This document shows positions 1 to 9,120 of a stretch of DNA of 64,000 nt, piece after piece. The position numbers were made by a program, and so were the translations under genes. Origin of the DNA: Sthenelais limicola (taxonomy: Eukaryota > Annelida > Polychaeta > Phyllodocida > Sigalionidae); contig OW804102.1 of assembly GCA_942159475.1 (NCBI GenBank), positions 24,990,684 to 25,054,683 on the forward strand, in the 5' to 3' direction. A model generated the notes under the pieces. That model had not been told where the DNA came from, did not search any database, and saw nothing but the letters and a program-made list of their open reading frames with translations. Within the stretch, counting starts at the first letter, position 1, and each line of letters starts with the position of its first letter.

Positions 1-410
1 AAATATATATCCTCTTACAACTTCTCTGTGCCACCCCGACTAAAAGTCATTTATCGAGAGTGTATACTCAGAATAATAAACAATTTAGATCATCAACTTG
101 TCTCTTCAAGTGACATTGGGAAAGGCAACAGCTGTCCGACATGAAGGGGCGGGGGGAGACTTATAGGGGGCGGAGTATAGGATTGGGGGCGTGGTGGGGC
201 AAGGGTTAAGCTGTCGGTAATCTGCATAGATTGCAGAGAGTATGACATGGAAATCAACTCTCCTTCTCTCTGTCTCTCTGCTCTTCTATTCGTGTTAGGA
301 TTAGGTTGCAAGACTCACTGAATCCCACGTCTGATTGACTAGGAAGGTTATAAAATGATGAAGGCTGTTTTAAGGGTTAATTTAATACTGACAGGCTGAA
401 ATATATCTTG
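1..410. other. Left edge, no gene seen
   Basis: Mixed-composition sequence. I see no splice site pair, conserved coding frame or repeat that returns elsewhere in the window. Short G-rich runs lie around 140-200. The open frames here are too short and compositionally biased to support a gene. Confidence 0.5.
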
Positions 411-715
411 ACAGAAATCAAAAGCGAGAAGTGGAGAATGAGGGGAGGGAGACAGCCATATGGACAGAAAGCGGGAAATAGAGACAGCCAGGGACAGATA
501 GAGGAAGAGGGAGAGGGGCGGGGGACAGACATGTGGACACAAAGCGGGAAAGGGAGAGAGCCAGAGAGAGGGAGAGAGACAGAGGAAGAGAGAAGTAGAG
601 AGACAGAGAGAGAGGGGAGGGGGACAGCCTTATAGACAGAAAGAGAGACAGCCAGAGAGAGAGAGGGAGAGAGACAGAGGAAGAGGGGGAGAGAAAAAGA
701 GAGATAGAAGCATAT
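411..715. repeat. Homopurine (GA-rich) tract
   Basis: About 300 bases almost entirely A and G on the + strand, built of imperfect AGAGAG, GGGAGAGA and GACAG blocks. It is the first of about a dozen such tracts. Open frames on either strand (Ser/Leu-rich on the minus strand) follow from the composition. Mirror-symmetric purine runs can form triplex DNA; that is known of such sequence in general and not shown here. Confidence 0.85.
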
Positions 716-1190
716 AGGCAAACAGAGAGGAACGTATACATACAGTGAGAGGTAGAGGTACAGAACCATATCCAACCACCTCCACAACCCACCAAACCCA
801 CTCCTAAACACCCTGCAGCTCTGCGACATTGCCCCCACACATACCAGCTATGAGCCCCATCACTTATTACAGGCCTCAGCCCGAAAGGCCACACTCCCTA
901 TAAAGCAAAGAGCACACCCTTTATTTAAACCCATCAAGCGAGTTGTTTGAGCAAGCGAGCCCCTCAATCTGGGGCATATTGGGTCCATCATGCCTCATTA
1001 GACCCATCTCTAATCCTCTTCTCTATACACAATGGTAAATACACGGTATGGAGGACATAAAAGCCTGGTAACCTGTTGCCTTCAGGGCGAGCGATACTGA
1101 GGTTCTCCCCGGGCGATGGGGCGACATGGTGATGGGGCGATGTGGCGATGGTCTGTGTGCAGTGTGAGATGGTAGGTGTAATGGTGTTAC
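716..1190. other. No gene or repeat recognised
   Basis: Unique-looking sequence with a small GGGGCGAT(G/A)TGG direct repeat near 1115-1150. No exon signals were found. Confidence 0.45.
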
Positions 1191-1625
1191 AGTAGTTTGG
1201 GGAGGGGAGGGGAATTGAGGAGGGAAGGGGAGCCAAAGGAAAAGAAGGGAAGGAAGATAAAGAGAGAAGAAAGAGGGAAGGGAAGAGACGGGATGCGAGA
1301 AGAAGAGAAGGGGGAAGACAGGAGAAGAGGGGGAAAAGGGACAGCTGAGGGAAGGGGAGCAAAATAAAAGGAAAGGGAGTAAAACAGGGAGTGAAGAGGG
1401 AAAGGGAAAGCGTGGGGAAGACAGTTATGGGGGGAGAGATACGGCCATGGAGCATTGGAAAGGGGAGAAAAGTGGGAAGGAAAAAGGGAGAAGAATAGGG
1501 AATCGGAGGAAATGACGGGAAGAGGGGAGGAAGGAAGATATCAGAAGAAAGAGAGAGGGAAAGGACGAAGAAAGGTGAGACGGACGAGAATGGGAGAAAT
1601 GTGAAGAGTGGAGGGGCAGAGAAGG
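1191..1625. repeat. Homopurine tract
   Basis: About 430 bases dominated by GGGAAG, GAGGGGA and AAGAAG on the + strand with few pyrimidine breaks. The 222-codon minus-strand frame across it reads as Ser/Phe/Pro/Leu and is a composition artefact. Confidence 0.85.
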
Positions 1626-3146
1626 CGAGACAGCGACAAAAAGACTGAAGCAACAAGCAGTGACCAAGTTCACGCTAACTACATCGCCTGCTTTGTGGAC
1701 ACTGAAATATATATGCTGGTGCTTCTAGTAGACTTTTCAGATCAAAGGACTGCAGGAGTGACAGACAGAGTGACTAATAGTATTCTCTGTATAGCTCGAG
1801 ATAGCATTTTTATATAAAGCTATAAAGATCTCTACAGTAAGACGCCTATATAATATATTCTCTATATATATATCTATATACTAAGTCATCCAGAATCACC
1901 ATTGAGAAAAGCCTGTTTCTCTACAGTAGCCTTCTACCAGGGCGAGTCCTCATTAGAGCTGCATTCTCCGCTATTACGACCAAACAAATCTTACCAGATT
2001 ATATACTCATAGTATGACCTATAGGACTGAATGTATCTATATACTGCTGTTATATGTTCATCCAAGGATCTAAAGTGTAATTGGTCGGGGGAAAACGAGC
2101 GATATCAAGTGAAACCACCACAGGAAAGGATGCGTGAAAAGTGTTCCAGAAGAAAGGGGACATCATGTAATATTGTTATACGGTAACATAGTTAAGCATC
2201 GGTATTAAGATAGTGAATAAGTAGAGGGAAATTATCCTTTAATATTTTCTTAGATAATCAATTTCTTAGATGCTAAAATCACATTCAGCATGCAGTTATA
2301 AAGGTGCTGGTAATTACTGAGCATACACCATTTGTAATAACGATATATAATAAAAACCTGAATATGTAATGAGATCATAACAAATATCAATTTAAATCTT
2401 TGTTATGACGGTGACATCTTTCCTTTGAAACTATGAATAGACTAAAGATGGATTATTATTATTAGAAACTAGCAAATTGAATTTTCAATTCCATACAGAG
2501 TAAGTAGCTTAATCTGTGAATTTCTGTGCATTTTCCTCTGAAAAAAGCATTTTGCGTCAACTTTGAATTGGAGAATAATCCTTTTGCTGGCATTTCCAAG
2601 CAATTAACTCAATCAAAGTTGCCAATTAATTTTAGTGTAAAAAGTACTTTCCCTTATCCGCGAAGGACATTCACCAAAATAATTTCTGCCGAGAAGCGGA
2701 AGAAGTACTTTTAGCAAAAGGAAGGAATAGCTTTCTTCCGCAACAATCAGTTTGAAATATTTCTCATATTTTGGGATGACATTTATGACATTTAATAGCA
2801 AAGTGAACCATCATGTGCTGGAGTTGTGTTATATTTAATCGAAGCAATCATTTCTAGAATGCGAACATTTATAAGAATGTTTATTTAGGATTTAATCGGC
2901 ATAATCAACATGCTAATTAGTAGCAATTATTCAAAGTATGCCTCTTCAAAAATGGTTGTCTCTAGACGGTATTAAATCCTTTAAAACCTTTTCTCTTGCT
3001 TTAATCAGACAATAATCCTCCACAATATAAAGCGAATATAAATTTGGAAAAGGCTCTTAGTAAGTCCCCTAGAGCATTAATCAAAAGAACTAGAGAAGAA
3101 TTCATGGCACCAAATATCACTTTAGTCTAATAAAACTAAATCTCAG
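1626..3146. other. AT-rich stretch, nothing recognised
   Basis: AT-rich non-repetitive sequence with a short TA-rich run near 1850-1880. No recurrent MITE, no convincing splice acceptor with an open frame, and no poly(A)-linked coding end were seen. Probably intergenic or intronic. Confidence 0.45.
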
Positions 3147-3176
3147 GCATGTGGTAATGATATCATTACCACATGC
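3147..3176. repeat. 30-bp perfect palindrome at array start
   Basis: A fully self-complementary 30-base sequence (half-site GCATGTGGTAATGAT). It is the first unit of the adjoining hairpin array: its arms share the CATGTGGTA start of the array monomer, but the internal spacer is missing. Confidence 0.9.
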
Positions 3177-3840
3177 TCTCCCATACAGTCAGCATGTGGT
3201 ACAAGTCATGCAGTAATAACAATACCACATGACTCTCCCATACAACCAGCATGTGGTACAAGTCATGCAGTAATAACAACATTACCACATGACTTGTACC
3301 ACACACTCTCCCATACAACCAGCATGTGGTACAAGTCATGCAGTAATAACAACATTACCACATGACTTGTACCACTGCTCTCCCATACAACCAGCATGTG
3401 GTACAAGTCATGCAGTAATAACAACATTACCACATGACTTGTACCACACACTCTCCCATACAACCAGCATGTGGTACAAGTCATGCAGTAATAACAACAT
3501 TACCACATGACTTGTACCACTGCTCTCCCATACAACCAGCATGTGGTACAAGTCATGCAGTAATAACAACATTACCACATGACTTGTACCACACACTCTC
3601 CCATACAACCAGCATGTGGTACAAGTCATGCAGTAATAACAACATTACCACATGACTTGTACCACTGCTCTCCCATACAACCAGCATGTGGTACAAGTCA
3701 TGCAGTAATAACAACATTACCACATGACTTGTACCACACACTCTCCCATACAACCAGCATGTGGTACAAGTCATGCAGTAATAACAACATTACCACATGA
3801 CTTGTACCACACATCTCCATCTCCCACTAGCATGTGGTAT
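3177..3840. repeat. Tandem array of hairpin monomers (72/73 bp, 145-bp dimer)
   Basis: Nine monomers start with AGCATGTGGTACAAGTCATG near 3191, 3248, 3321, 3393, 3466, 3538, 3611, 3683 and 3756. From the third monomer on the spacing alternates 72 and 73 bases, because the linker is ACACTCTCCC in one monomer and TGCTCTCCC in the next, giving a 145-bp dimeric repeat. Each full monomer carries 15-base perfect inverted arms (GTGGTACAAGTCATG and its complement) around a roughly 20-base AT-rich loop. Both strands are open in several frames because copies are nearly identical; these frames are not genes. Confidence 0.95.
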
Positions 3841-4177
3841 AAAAGCTTTCTCGTGGTGTAAATTTGCCTATAGGTGATATAGGAGCGTTAGACACTATAA
3901 CCCCAGGTTATCAAGCCTAAATCCAATTACAATATTGGCCTGCTAGGCTAGAGCATACGTCACCCATATGCCTAGCAAGGATTTACTCATGTTTTATAAA
4001 CGTACAATCCAACAAGTAGTCTGCCCCTGAGCCCCTCTCCCCCACCTCCATCAATTTAACTGAACCTGCTCAATACACTGGAGTATATGTATACATGTAT
4101 GTGTATCGGTTAATATATGCAATTTAGATATATAAAACGTCCAAAGGAATTGAGTTCAAGACACATTGTATATTGTA
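3841..4177. other. No feature recognised
   Basis: AT-rich sequence with a short C-rich patch near 4020-4050. No exon or repeat was recognised. Confidence 0.4.
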
Positions 4178-4310
4178 CATATCAGCCTAATTTAGCGGAA
4201 TTTACTAAATGTGTACACCTATACCAAGGATTTAACATACATATCAGCCGAAATTAGCAGAATTTACTAAAGGTTTACATCTGTCAATGGGACAATTTCC
4301 GATGGCTACA
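4178..4310 (-). mobile_element. MITE family A, two tandem end fragments
   Basis: Two successive pieces each read CATATCAGCC(T/G)AA(T/A)TTAGC(G/A)GAATTTACTAAA and match the subterminal part of family A in reverse orientation. The second also keeps a degraded terminal segment (GTCAATGGGACAATTTCC). Confidence 0.6.
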
Positions 4311-4395
4311 GGTGATGTGTCTCATGAAAATGAGCCTTAAGCAAATGAGATAACATCGTATTTAAACAAATCAGATTCAGTGGCCTCCAATGAGG

Positions 4396-4690
4396 TTATC
4401 TTTTAGGACATCTAAAAGGTATTCCTATATTCTATGTTTGAAAACAAAGTTTGCAATATTTCTGGGTGGCCAATCACTTTTAAAAGTAATTAAATATACT
4501 CCATAGCATAACCTTAAAACGCACGGATATAGTTGATACACTGTCTTGAAACCCATACGACTCAAATCACTTGATGCCCTCAAAATGGGGACACTCCTAC
4601 AGAGTGATCTTGTGAATGAAACACTTTGAAAAGATATCCAATTGAACAATATCAACCTGCGGCTCATTTAATTGTGCTACATCACATATA
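4396..4690. mobile_element. MITE family D copy
   Basis: Shares with copies at 26160 and 63165 the ordered blocks AATATTTCTGGGTGG, AAATATACTC(C/T)ATAG, CACTGTCTTG and AAACACTTTGAAAA, ending in a degenerate form of the family end (CGGCTCATTTAATTGTG). No transposase frame, so a non-autonomous element. Confidence 0.7.
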
Positions 4691-4964
4691 TGTCATATAT
4701 GGAGCAGCAAGGCTCTAACCTTCTCCAGTTCACTCACTCACGTGAGCTGCTCACTCTCTACCCTCCCTCCCCTGCTGACCTGCTCATGCCGTAAAGGGAG
4801 GTGCTCACGAGCCTATGATGAAGCGTGGTCTATTTGTCATTCATATATATATATACTGGTAATACAAGCCACTCGAGTAGAGAGAGAGAGGGGGGAGGGA
4901 GATGACAGTGTAGTGGGGAGAGGGAGGGGAGAAGAAAAGAGCTATATTTCAGTAGCTATGCATA
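4691..4964. other. No gene; short purine-rich patch
   Basis: Includes a GAGAGGGGGGAGGGAGA patch near 4880-4940. The 100-codon frame beginning at 4742 runs through it and into the next MITE, so it is not supported as a gene. Confidence 0.4.
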
Positions 4965-5198
4965 TATATGGGTCAGATTATCAGAAAATGTACAATTCGC
5001 CTTCACCAATCTTCTCCAATAATCCAGATTTCAGACGAAAATAAAGTTCAAAATACAGTTCAACCTAACAAAACAGATTGCTAGAATCAATGCGATGCCA
5101 AATATACTCGAATTTACCTAGTATTGACCAAATTGCAGCAGAATTTACTAAATGTGTACAGCTGCCAATTGGACATTTTCTGAAAATCTGACCCATAT
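4965..5198 (-). mobile_element. MITE family A, complete copy
   Basis: Both terminal inverted repeats are intact: ATATGGGTCAGATTATCAG on the left and CTGAAAATCTGACCCATAT on the right, about 234 bases apart. The interior matches other copies in reverse (TTCGCCTTCACCAATCTTCTC, then TTGACCAAAT near the right end). It has no coding capacity. Confidence 0.85.
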
Positions 5199-5250
5199 GT
5201 GAGTCAGATATTCAGAAAATGTACAATCGGCTGATTTACACATGAACCCT
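5199..5250. mobile_element. MITE family A, truncated end
   Basis: GTGAGTCAGATATTCAGAAAATGTACAATC directly abuts the complete copy, so a second element inserted next to the first or one end was duplicated. Only the terminal 45-50 bases remain. Confidence 0.7.
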
Positions 5251-5400
5251 CTGAATCCCCTGGTCTCCCAAACAACCTATCAGCCCCATGTACCCCCTGG
5301 ATCCCCCAACACCATCCCTGCACCCCCTGAACGCCATGAACCCCCCCCCCACCCCTACGGACCCCACTGGCCAGTTTGTTGATGAAAGTTACAGCGGGGT
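5251..5400. repeat. C-rich minisatellite-like patch
   Basis: Imperfect repeats of CC(C/A)TGAACCCC, TACCCCCTGGATCCCCC and a C10 run around 5270-5360. Frames in both directions are Pro- or Gly-rich and not considered genes. Confidence 0.5.
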
Positions 5401-5469
5401 ACGACAGGACATAAACGTACATCAGCAATCCACTACTATGGGCTCGTCATGTGACCATCATCCTTATAT

Positions 5470-5497
5470 TTGATTGGCTCAGAATGCGTCACGTGAT
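5470..5497. promoter_or_regulatory. Inverted CCAAT box next to a CACGTG E-box
   Basis: TGATTGGCT (reverse of AGCCAATCA, the NF-Y consensus) is followed about 11 bases later by GTCACGTGATC (USF/MITF/TFEB-type E-box at 5490-5495). A CATGTG E-box lies just upstream near 5450. This pairing is common in animal promoters, but no transcript start or exon could be tied to it. Confidence 0.35.
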
Positions 5498-5618
5498 CGC
5501 CAGTTGGCCTCACTGATGCAATCAGTGTTAATGGTGGGGTAGAGCGACACCTATTGTCCCAGTTCTGTACTAGATGTGTGTCAGTGGGGGCGGCGGGGAA
5601 ATATTGAACACTTTCTCC

Positions 5619-5735
5619 CTATTTAATACATATTCACTATTTAATACATATTCACTATTTAATACATATATTCACTATTTAATATATATTCGGTTAATAT
5701 AGATTTCCTATTTAATATATATTCGGAGGTCTCTC
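5619..5735. repeat. 18-bp AT-rich tandem repeat
   Basis: Five to six units of CTATTTAATACATATTCA with variants (CTATTTAATATATATTCG). Pure tandem repeat with no coding potential. Confidence 0.8.
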
Positions 5736-6204
5736 CTGCACTTAAGTCCAAACTCCACCAGATTGGTTGCTTATTGCAGCTAATATTGCGGTTTGATAGT
5801 TATTGTCATTTATTAATTATTATAAAGAACCTATATTGTACAACCTACCAAGACTCTACACCTTTTATTATATTTGAATTGGGAATGCACTGCAGAATGC
5901 AACCACAACAACTGCAGAGGGATAAAAAGTCAGTGGAGTTTAGTCTATATTGATATAATTATATATACTCCATCCACCTTCGTCTCCCTCTCCACTGTTT
6001 TCTCATCTCCCGTAACTGATATACCACCAGTGTCTTTCTCGTCCTACTTTTACTTCCTGTGCTCATACTTCTTTCCCTTGAGTAGAAGGAACGTTCCATA
6101 TTTTGGTAAATGATCTTGGAAAAAAAGGTTATTAAAAGGAAGGCAAATTAGCACAAAGCTGGCTTCCCAACCGATTAAAATGTCTGTCAAGGTAGGTATG
6201 ACAT
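5736..6204. other. No feature recognised
   Basis: AT-rich sequence. The 79-codon frame at 5874-6113 is not supported by splice signals or composition. Confidence 0.4.
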
Positions 6205-6300
6205 CACAGCCGACATTGTTGGGTGGCTAGTTCAGTGCATAATCCCGAGGCGAAGTGATATGGAGGTTATTAATCTGTTTAGTCTTTGCTGAAGGCTCTA
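6205..6300. mobile_element. Repeat family F copy (partial)
   Basis: Shares with 28258 and 36262 the ordered blocks GGGGCTAGT, GTGCA, ATCCCGAGGCGAA, TGGAGGTTATTAATC and TTTAGTCT. Here the block order is CTAGTTCAGTGCATAATCCCGAGGCGAAG, so the left half is shorter. Probably a fold-back DNA element. Confidence 0.5.
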
Positions 6301-7215
6301 ATACCTTCCAAGGAAGTGAGTGTGTGGAAGAAGAATCGCAATGAAACACTCATCCTCCTACCCCCACCCCTACTCCCTCCCAGCATTGGCTTCTCTCCTT
6401 CCTCGTCGTCCCCTACCCTATTCCTACTGCTAGGAGCACCCACATACTAAAACCCTAGCCATTGTGCAGGCCCGAGGACAAGTAGCTGCCTCCTCATGGG
6501 GAGCCTATATATATCCCTGGCAGCAGCTCAGCAAATATTTGGGCCAATTATCGCAAAATCACGCGGATTCTCGTCAACGAGAATGGATCGTGACATACTC
6601 ATAAAACGGAAGCAGGAAAACATGGGGAGTTATCTGCGTGGCGAACATTCCTGATACACAGCCGGAAGTCTCATTATTATGCACAGGAATCATGGCGCTA
6701 ATTCCCCGGATGTAATAGGTAGTGTGGAGGAGCGCCTGCAGAGGGCGTTGGTGATTAGGGAAGCGCGAATAAAGCGCTAAATATCGTCTGCAGAACAAAT
6801 GTTGGAACGCCAGATACGTCATAAATTTGACTACATGGATTCTCAGGGCAGAATGGATGTGAGTCTATGAGCCATTGTGCACAATGCTTGTAGGTTATAT
6901 TGGTCCAATGCGGACCAAGTCAATTATTATGTAATCAGGTTAATGAAGTATCATTGTCATATATATGACATAAGGATAGCAGATGTTTCTGTAGATATTT
7001 CCATGATGTTTTCATGTTATAATATAAAGTTAGAGACCTTTTATGTTATAGTAATTCAGATCTATACCATTTTTAGACTTGGTTTGTCTATTGATAGACC
7101 ATTTATAACCGTATTCAATGCAAAATAAAGACATTGCATTCAGTATAGGGTATTGTATAGGGTGTTCTGATTAACCATCTTGTTGAGACAGTTACCTTGT
7201 ATCATCTTGAATTGG
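6301..7215. other. Mostly unique sequence, no exon
   Basis: Contains a CTCF-like motif (listed separately) in a moderately GC-rich patch at 6570-6830 with GCCGGAAGTC (ETS-type) near 6660. The 82-codon minus-strand frame over this patch has no splice support. The rest is AT-rich. Confidence 0.4.
6735..6748 (+). promoter_or_regulatory. CTCF-like motif
   Basis: CCTGCAGAGGGCGT agrees with the bilaterian CTCF core CCWSYAGRKGGCRS at 13 of 14 positions. This is a sequence match only. Confidence 0.4.
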
Positions 7216-7481
7216 GACCTTGCATCATCTGGGGTTGAGACAGAGTGTAGCTATTAAAAGGACTTTGCATCACCTGGTGTTGAGACTGAGTATAGATCTT
7301 AAAAGGACTTTGCATCACCTGGGGTTGAGACAGAGTGTAGATCTTAAAAGGACTTTGCATCACCTGGGGTTGAGACTGAGTATAGATCTTAAAAGGACTT
7401 TGCATCATCTGGGGTTGAGACAGAGTGTAGATCTTAAAAGGACCTTGTATCACCTGGGTTGAGACAGAGTATAGCAATAAG
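7216..7481. repeat. 45-bp minisatellite, six units
   Basis: Units start at 7216, 7261, 7306, 7351, 7396 and 7441 with GACTTTGCATCACCTGGGGT and end AGATCTTAAAAG. Variants TTGAGACAGAG and TTGAGACTGAG alternate, hinting at a 90-bp dimer. Because 45 is divisible by three, long frames exist on both strands; these are artefacts. Confidence 0.95.
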
Positions 7482-7641
7482 TTAGAGAGTGCCAGTGAGA
7501 GAGGAGGGAGTGTTTAAAGGTATATAATGAATTTATAGGCAGGACTGGTACACAATAGAAACCTTATCATAGATGTAGAGCAGGAAATATTCCATTGGAC
7601 GACACTGGGAGAAGTAGGTGGAGGTATGATTGAACAGCGCC

Positions 7642-7655
7642 CCTCCAGGGGGCGA
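7642..7655 (+). promoter_or_regulatory. CTCF-like motif
   Basis: CCTCCAGGGGGCGA matches CCWSYAGRKGGCRS at 13 of 14 positions. It sits in the near-palindrome GCGCCCCTCCAGGGGGCG. Confidence 0.4.
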
Positions 7656-8185
7656 CAGAAGCACCAAATATCCCCCTGGTGACAATGCAATGAAGAGCAA
7701 TGGTTTTATCTCCTCTCCATATATACTCTCATATTTTATGAATACATATCTTCCCTCTCACTCTTTTTCATATGGCAGTCGACATTCATTCTGAGGTCGA
7801 CCATTCTCTCTTCAACTTTCTCCCTTCAGAAGTCCCCGATTATCGTTCTCAAACAACTCTTATCTATACTATATGGATGGCTAGGAAAAAGAGAGCTTTT
7901 TTATCTCTACTCCATCTATAGGTAAATATTGGCCTAGACAGATTAAGTGAAACATTTTCATGTTTTAATTTTTGGAAATGAATGCACATACATTTCCATA
8001 AATGAAATTCTTGCCTAATTTCTTAGAAATGCATAGATACTCCTAAATTTTTCCTGCGTTGATTTTGAGAAATTTTTCACCAAATATTGTTGCGGGTTTT
8101 AATCTCCTGTTGAATGCGAGTGGAACTCAGTCAGACCAAGAGCATAAGAAGGCTCAGTCCTTCTGTCTGCCGTGAGGGCTTTCCC

Positions 8186-8240
8186 TGACCTTGGCCTCTG
8201 ATGTTTATTTGATAGTGGGGGGTTCAAGGTCAACAGGTCA
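8186..8240. promoter_or_regulatory. Nuclear-receptor half-site cluster with DR2
   Basis: TGACCTTGG at 8186-8194 is the reverse of CCAAGGTCA, an ERR/FTZ-F1-type extended half-site. At 8224-8240 TTCAAGGTCAACAGGTCA gives an extended half-site that is also a direct repeat of AGGTCA with a two-base spacer (DR2). Three good half-sites within 55 bases is unusual by chance, but receptor and target are unknown. Confidence 0.35.
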
Positions 8241-8439
8241 GGCTTTGACGCCTTCATCAGAATGTCATTAGTTGGGATTACAAGCCTTTAGAATAAGAGC
8301 CCTGGGATGATTAATTAAGTATGGGGAGGGTGGGGAAGGGAGAGGGGAGGGGAACAAGAGAGGAGAGGCCGGGGAAAGTGGGTGGAGGAGAGGGAGAGGC
8401 AGGGGGATACAAAATAATACTTTCCTGTCATGACTTCAC

Positions 8440-8585
8440 TTATTATCACTCACCAGCGACTGATTTCTCTCTACCGACTCAACTCAGCAGCAGAATATTA
8501 ATAAATCCATTCCTATAAGTCCCAACAATACATTCTTTATACAATAAGATTTGTTTTGTCATAACAGCTGACAATCCAAATTTAG
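8440..8585 (+). mobile_element. MITE family E, right-end fragment
   Basis: Shares AGCAGCAGAATATTAATAAAT, CCTATAAGTC and TCATAACAGCTG with the family E copies at 21150 and 49955. The left end is missing. Confidence 0.55.
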
Positions 8586-8610
8586 TGACCTTAGATGACA
8601 AAGTGACCTT
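8586..8610 (-). promoter_or_regulatory. Two spaced AAGGTCA half-sites
   Basis: TGACCTT occurs at 8586-8592 and 8604-8610, both preceded by AG, each the reverse of AAGGTCA(C/CT). They continue the half-site density seen 400 bases upstream. Motif evidence only. Confidence 0.25.
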
Positions 8611-8925
8611 ATAACCACACCTTTTCCTTAAAAGGTGGATATTCTTGGACAAGCACCGCAGCTTAAGACAAACAAGAGAGAGATTGGAGGAGATCTGCGA
8701 GCATGATGAGAGGAAAATGTGGCTTTAATGCTCGCCATCTCACAGTGTGCCGCTCATAGGACAAAGAGGGAGAGTGACAGCATTAAACAGACAAAGATCA
8801 AAGTCCTTCTTTAATGCGTGTGGTCCTGATCATCTGGAAAATGTGGATAATTTCATTTTGATCAAATACCAAGCTTTCTTTCATGCCTCAGCTTTGCCTG
8901 TCATTCAAAGGTAGGAACGTTGGCT
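8611..8925. other. No feature recognised
   Basis: Unique sequence without exon signals or recurring repeats. Confidence 0.4.
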
Positions 8926-9120
8926 GAGTGACAGAGACAGAGAGACAGAGACATAGATCTGTGTTTGTGTGAGGGGGGGGGGGGGGAGCAGGGAGGTAAG
9001 GACAGGGAGATTCACAGAGAGAGAGAGAGAAAGACATAGACAGAGTGGACAGGGGGATAGGAAGAGGGAGAGAGGACAGAGATAGAGAGGGCATGGAGGT
9101 AGAGAGGGGAGACATAGATC
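8926..9120. repeat. Homopurine tract with a long G run
   Basis: GACAGAGA and GAGAGAGA blocks with a run of about 15 G near 8972-8987. Minus-strand Leu/Ser-rich frames here are composition artefacts. Confidence 0.8.

Larger units (their letters stand above)
7482..8435. other. Unique sequence with regulatory-like motifs
   Basis: No exon seen. It holds the CTCF-like site at 7642 and the nuclear-receptor-like cluster at 8186-8240. A GGGGAGGG purine patch lies at 8320-8405. Confidence 0.4.

Noticed and set aside
377..1673. Minus-strand frames of 153-222 codons
   Set aside because: Antisense of homopurine tracts; composition-driven.
3177..3840. CRISPR-like array
   Set aside because: The array has no unique spacers; whole 72/73-bp units are identical, and the organism is clearly an animal.
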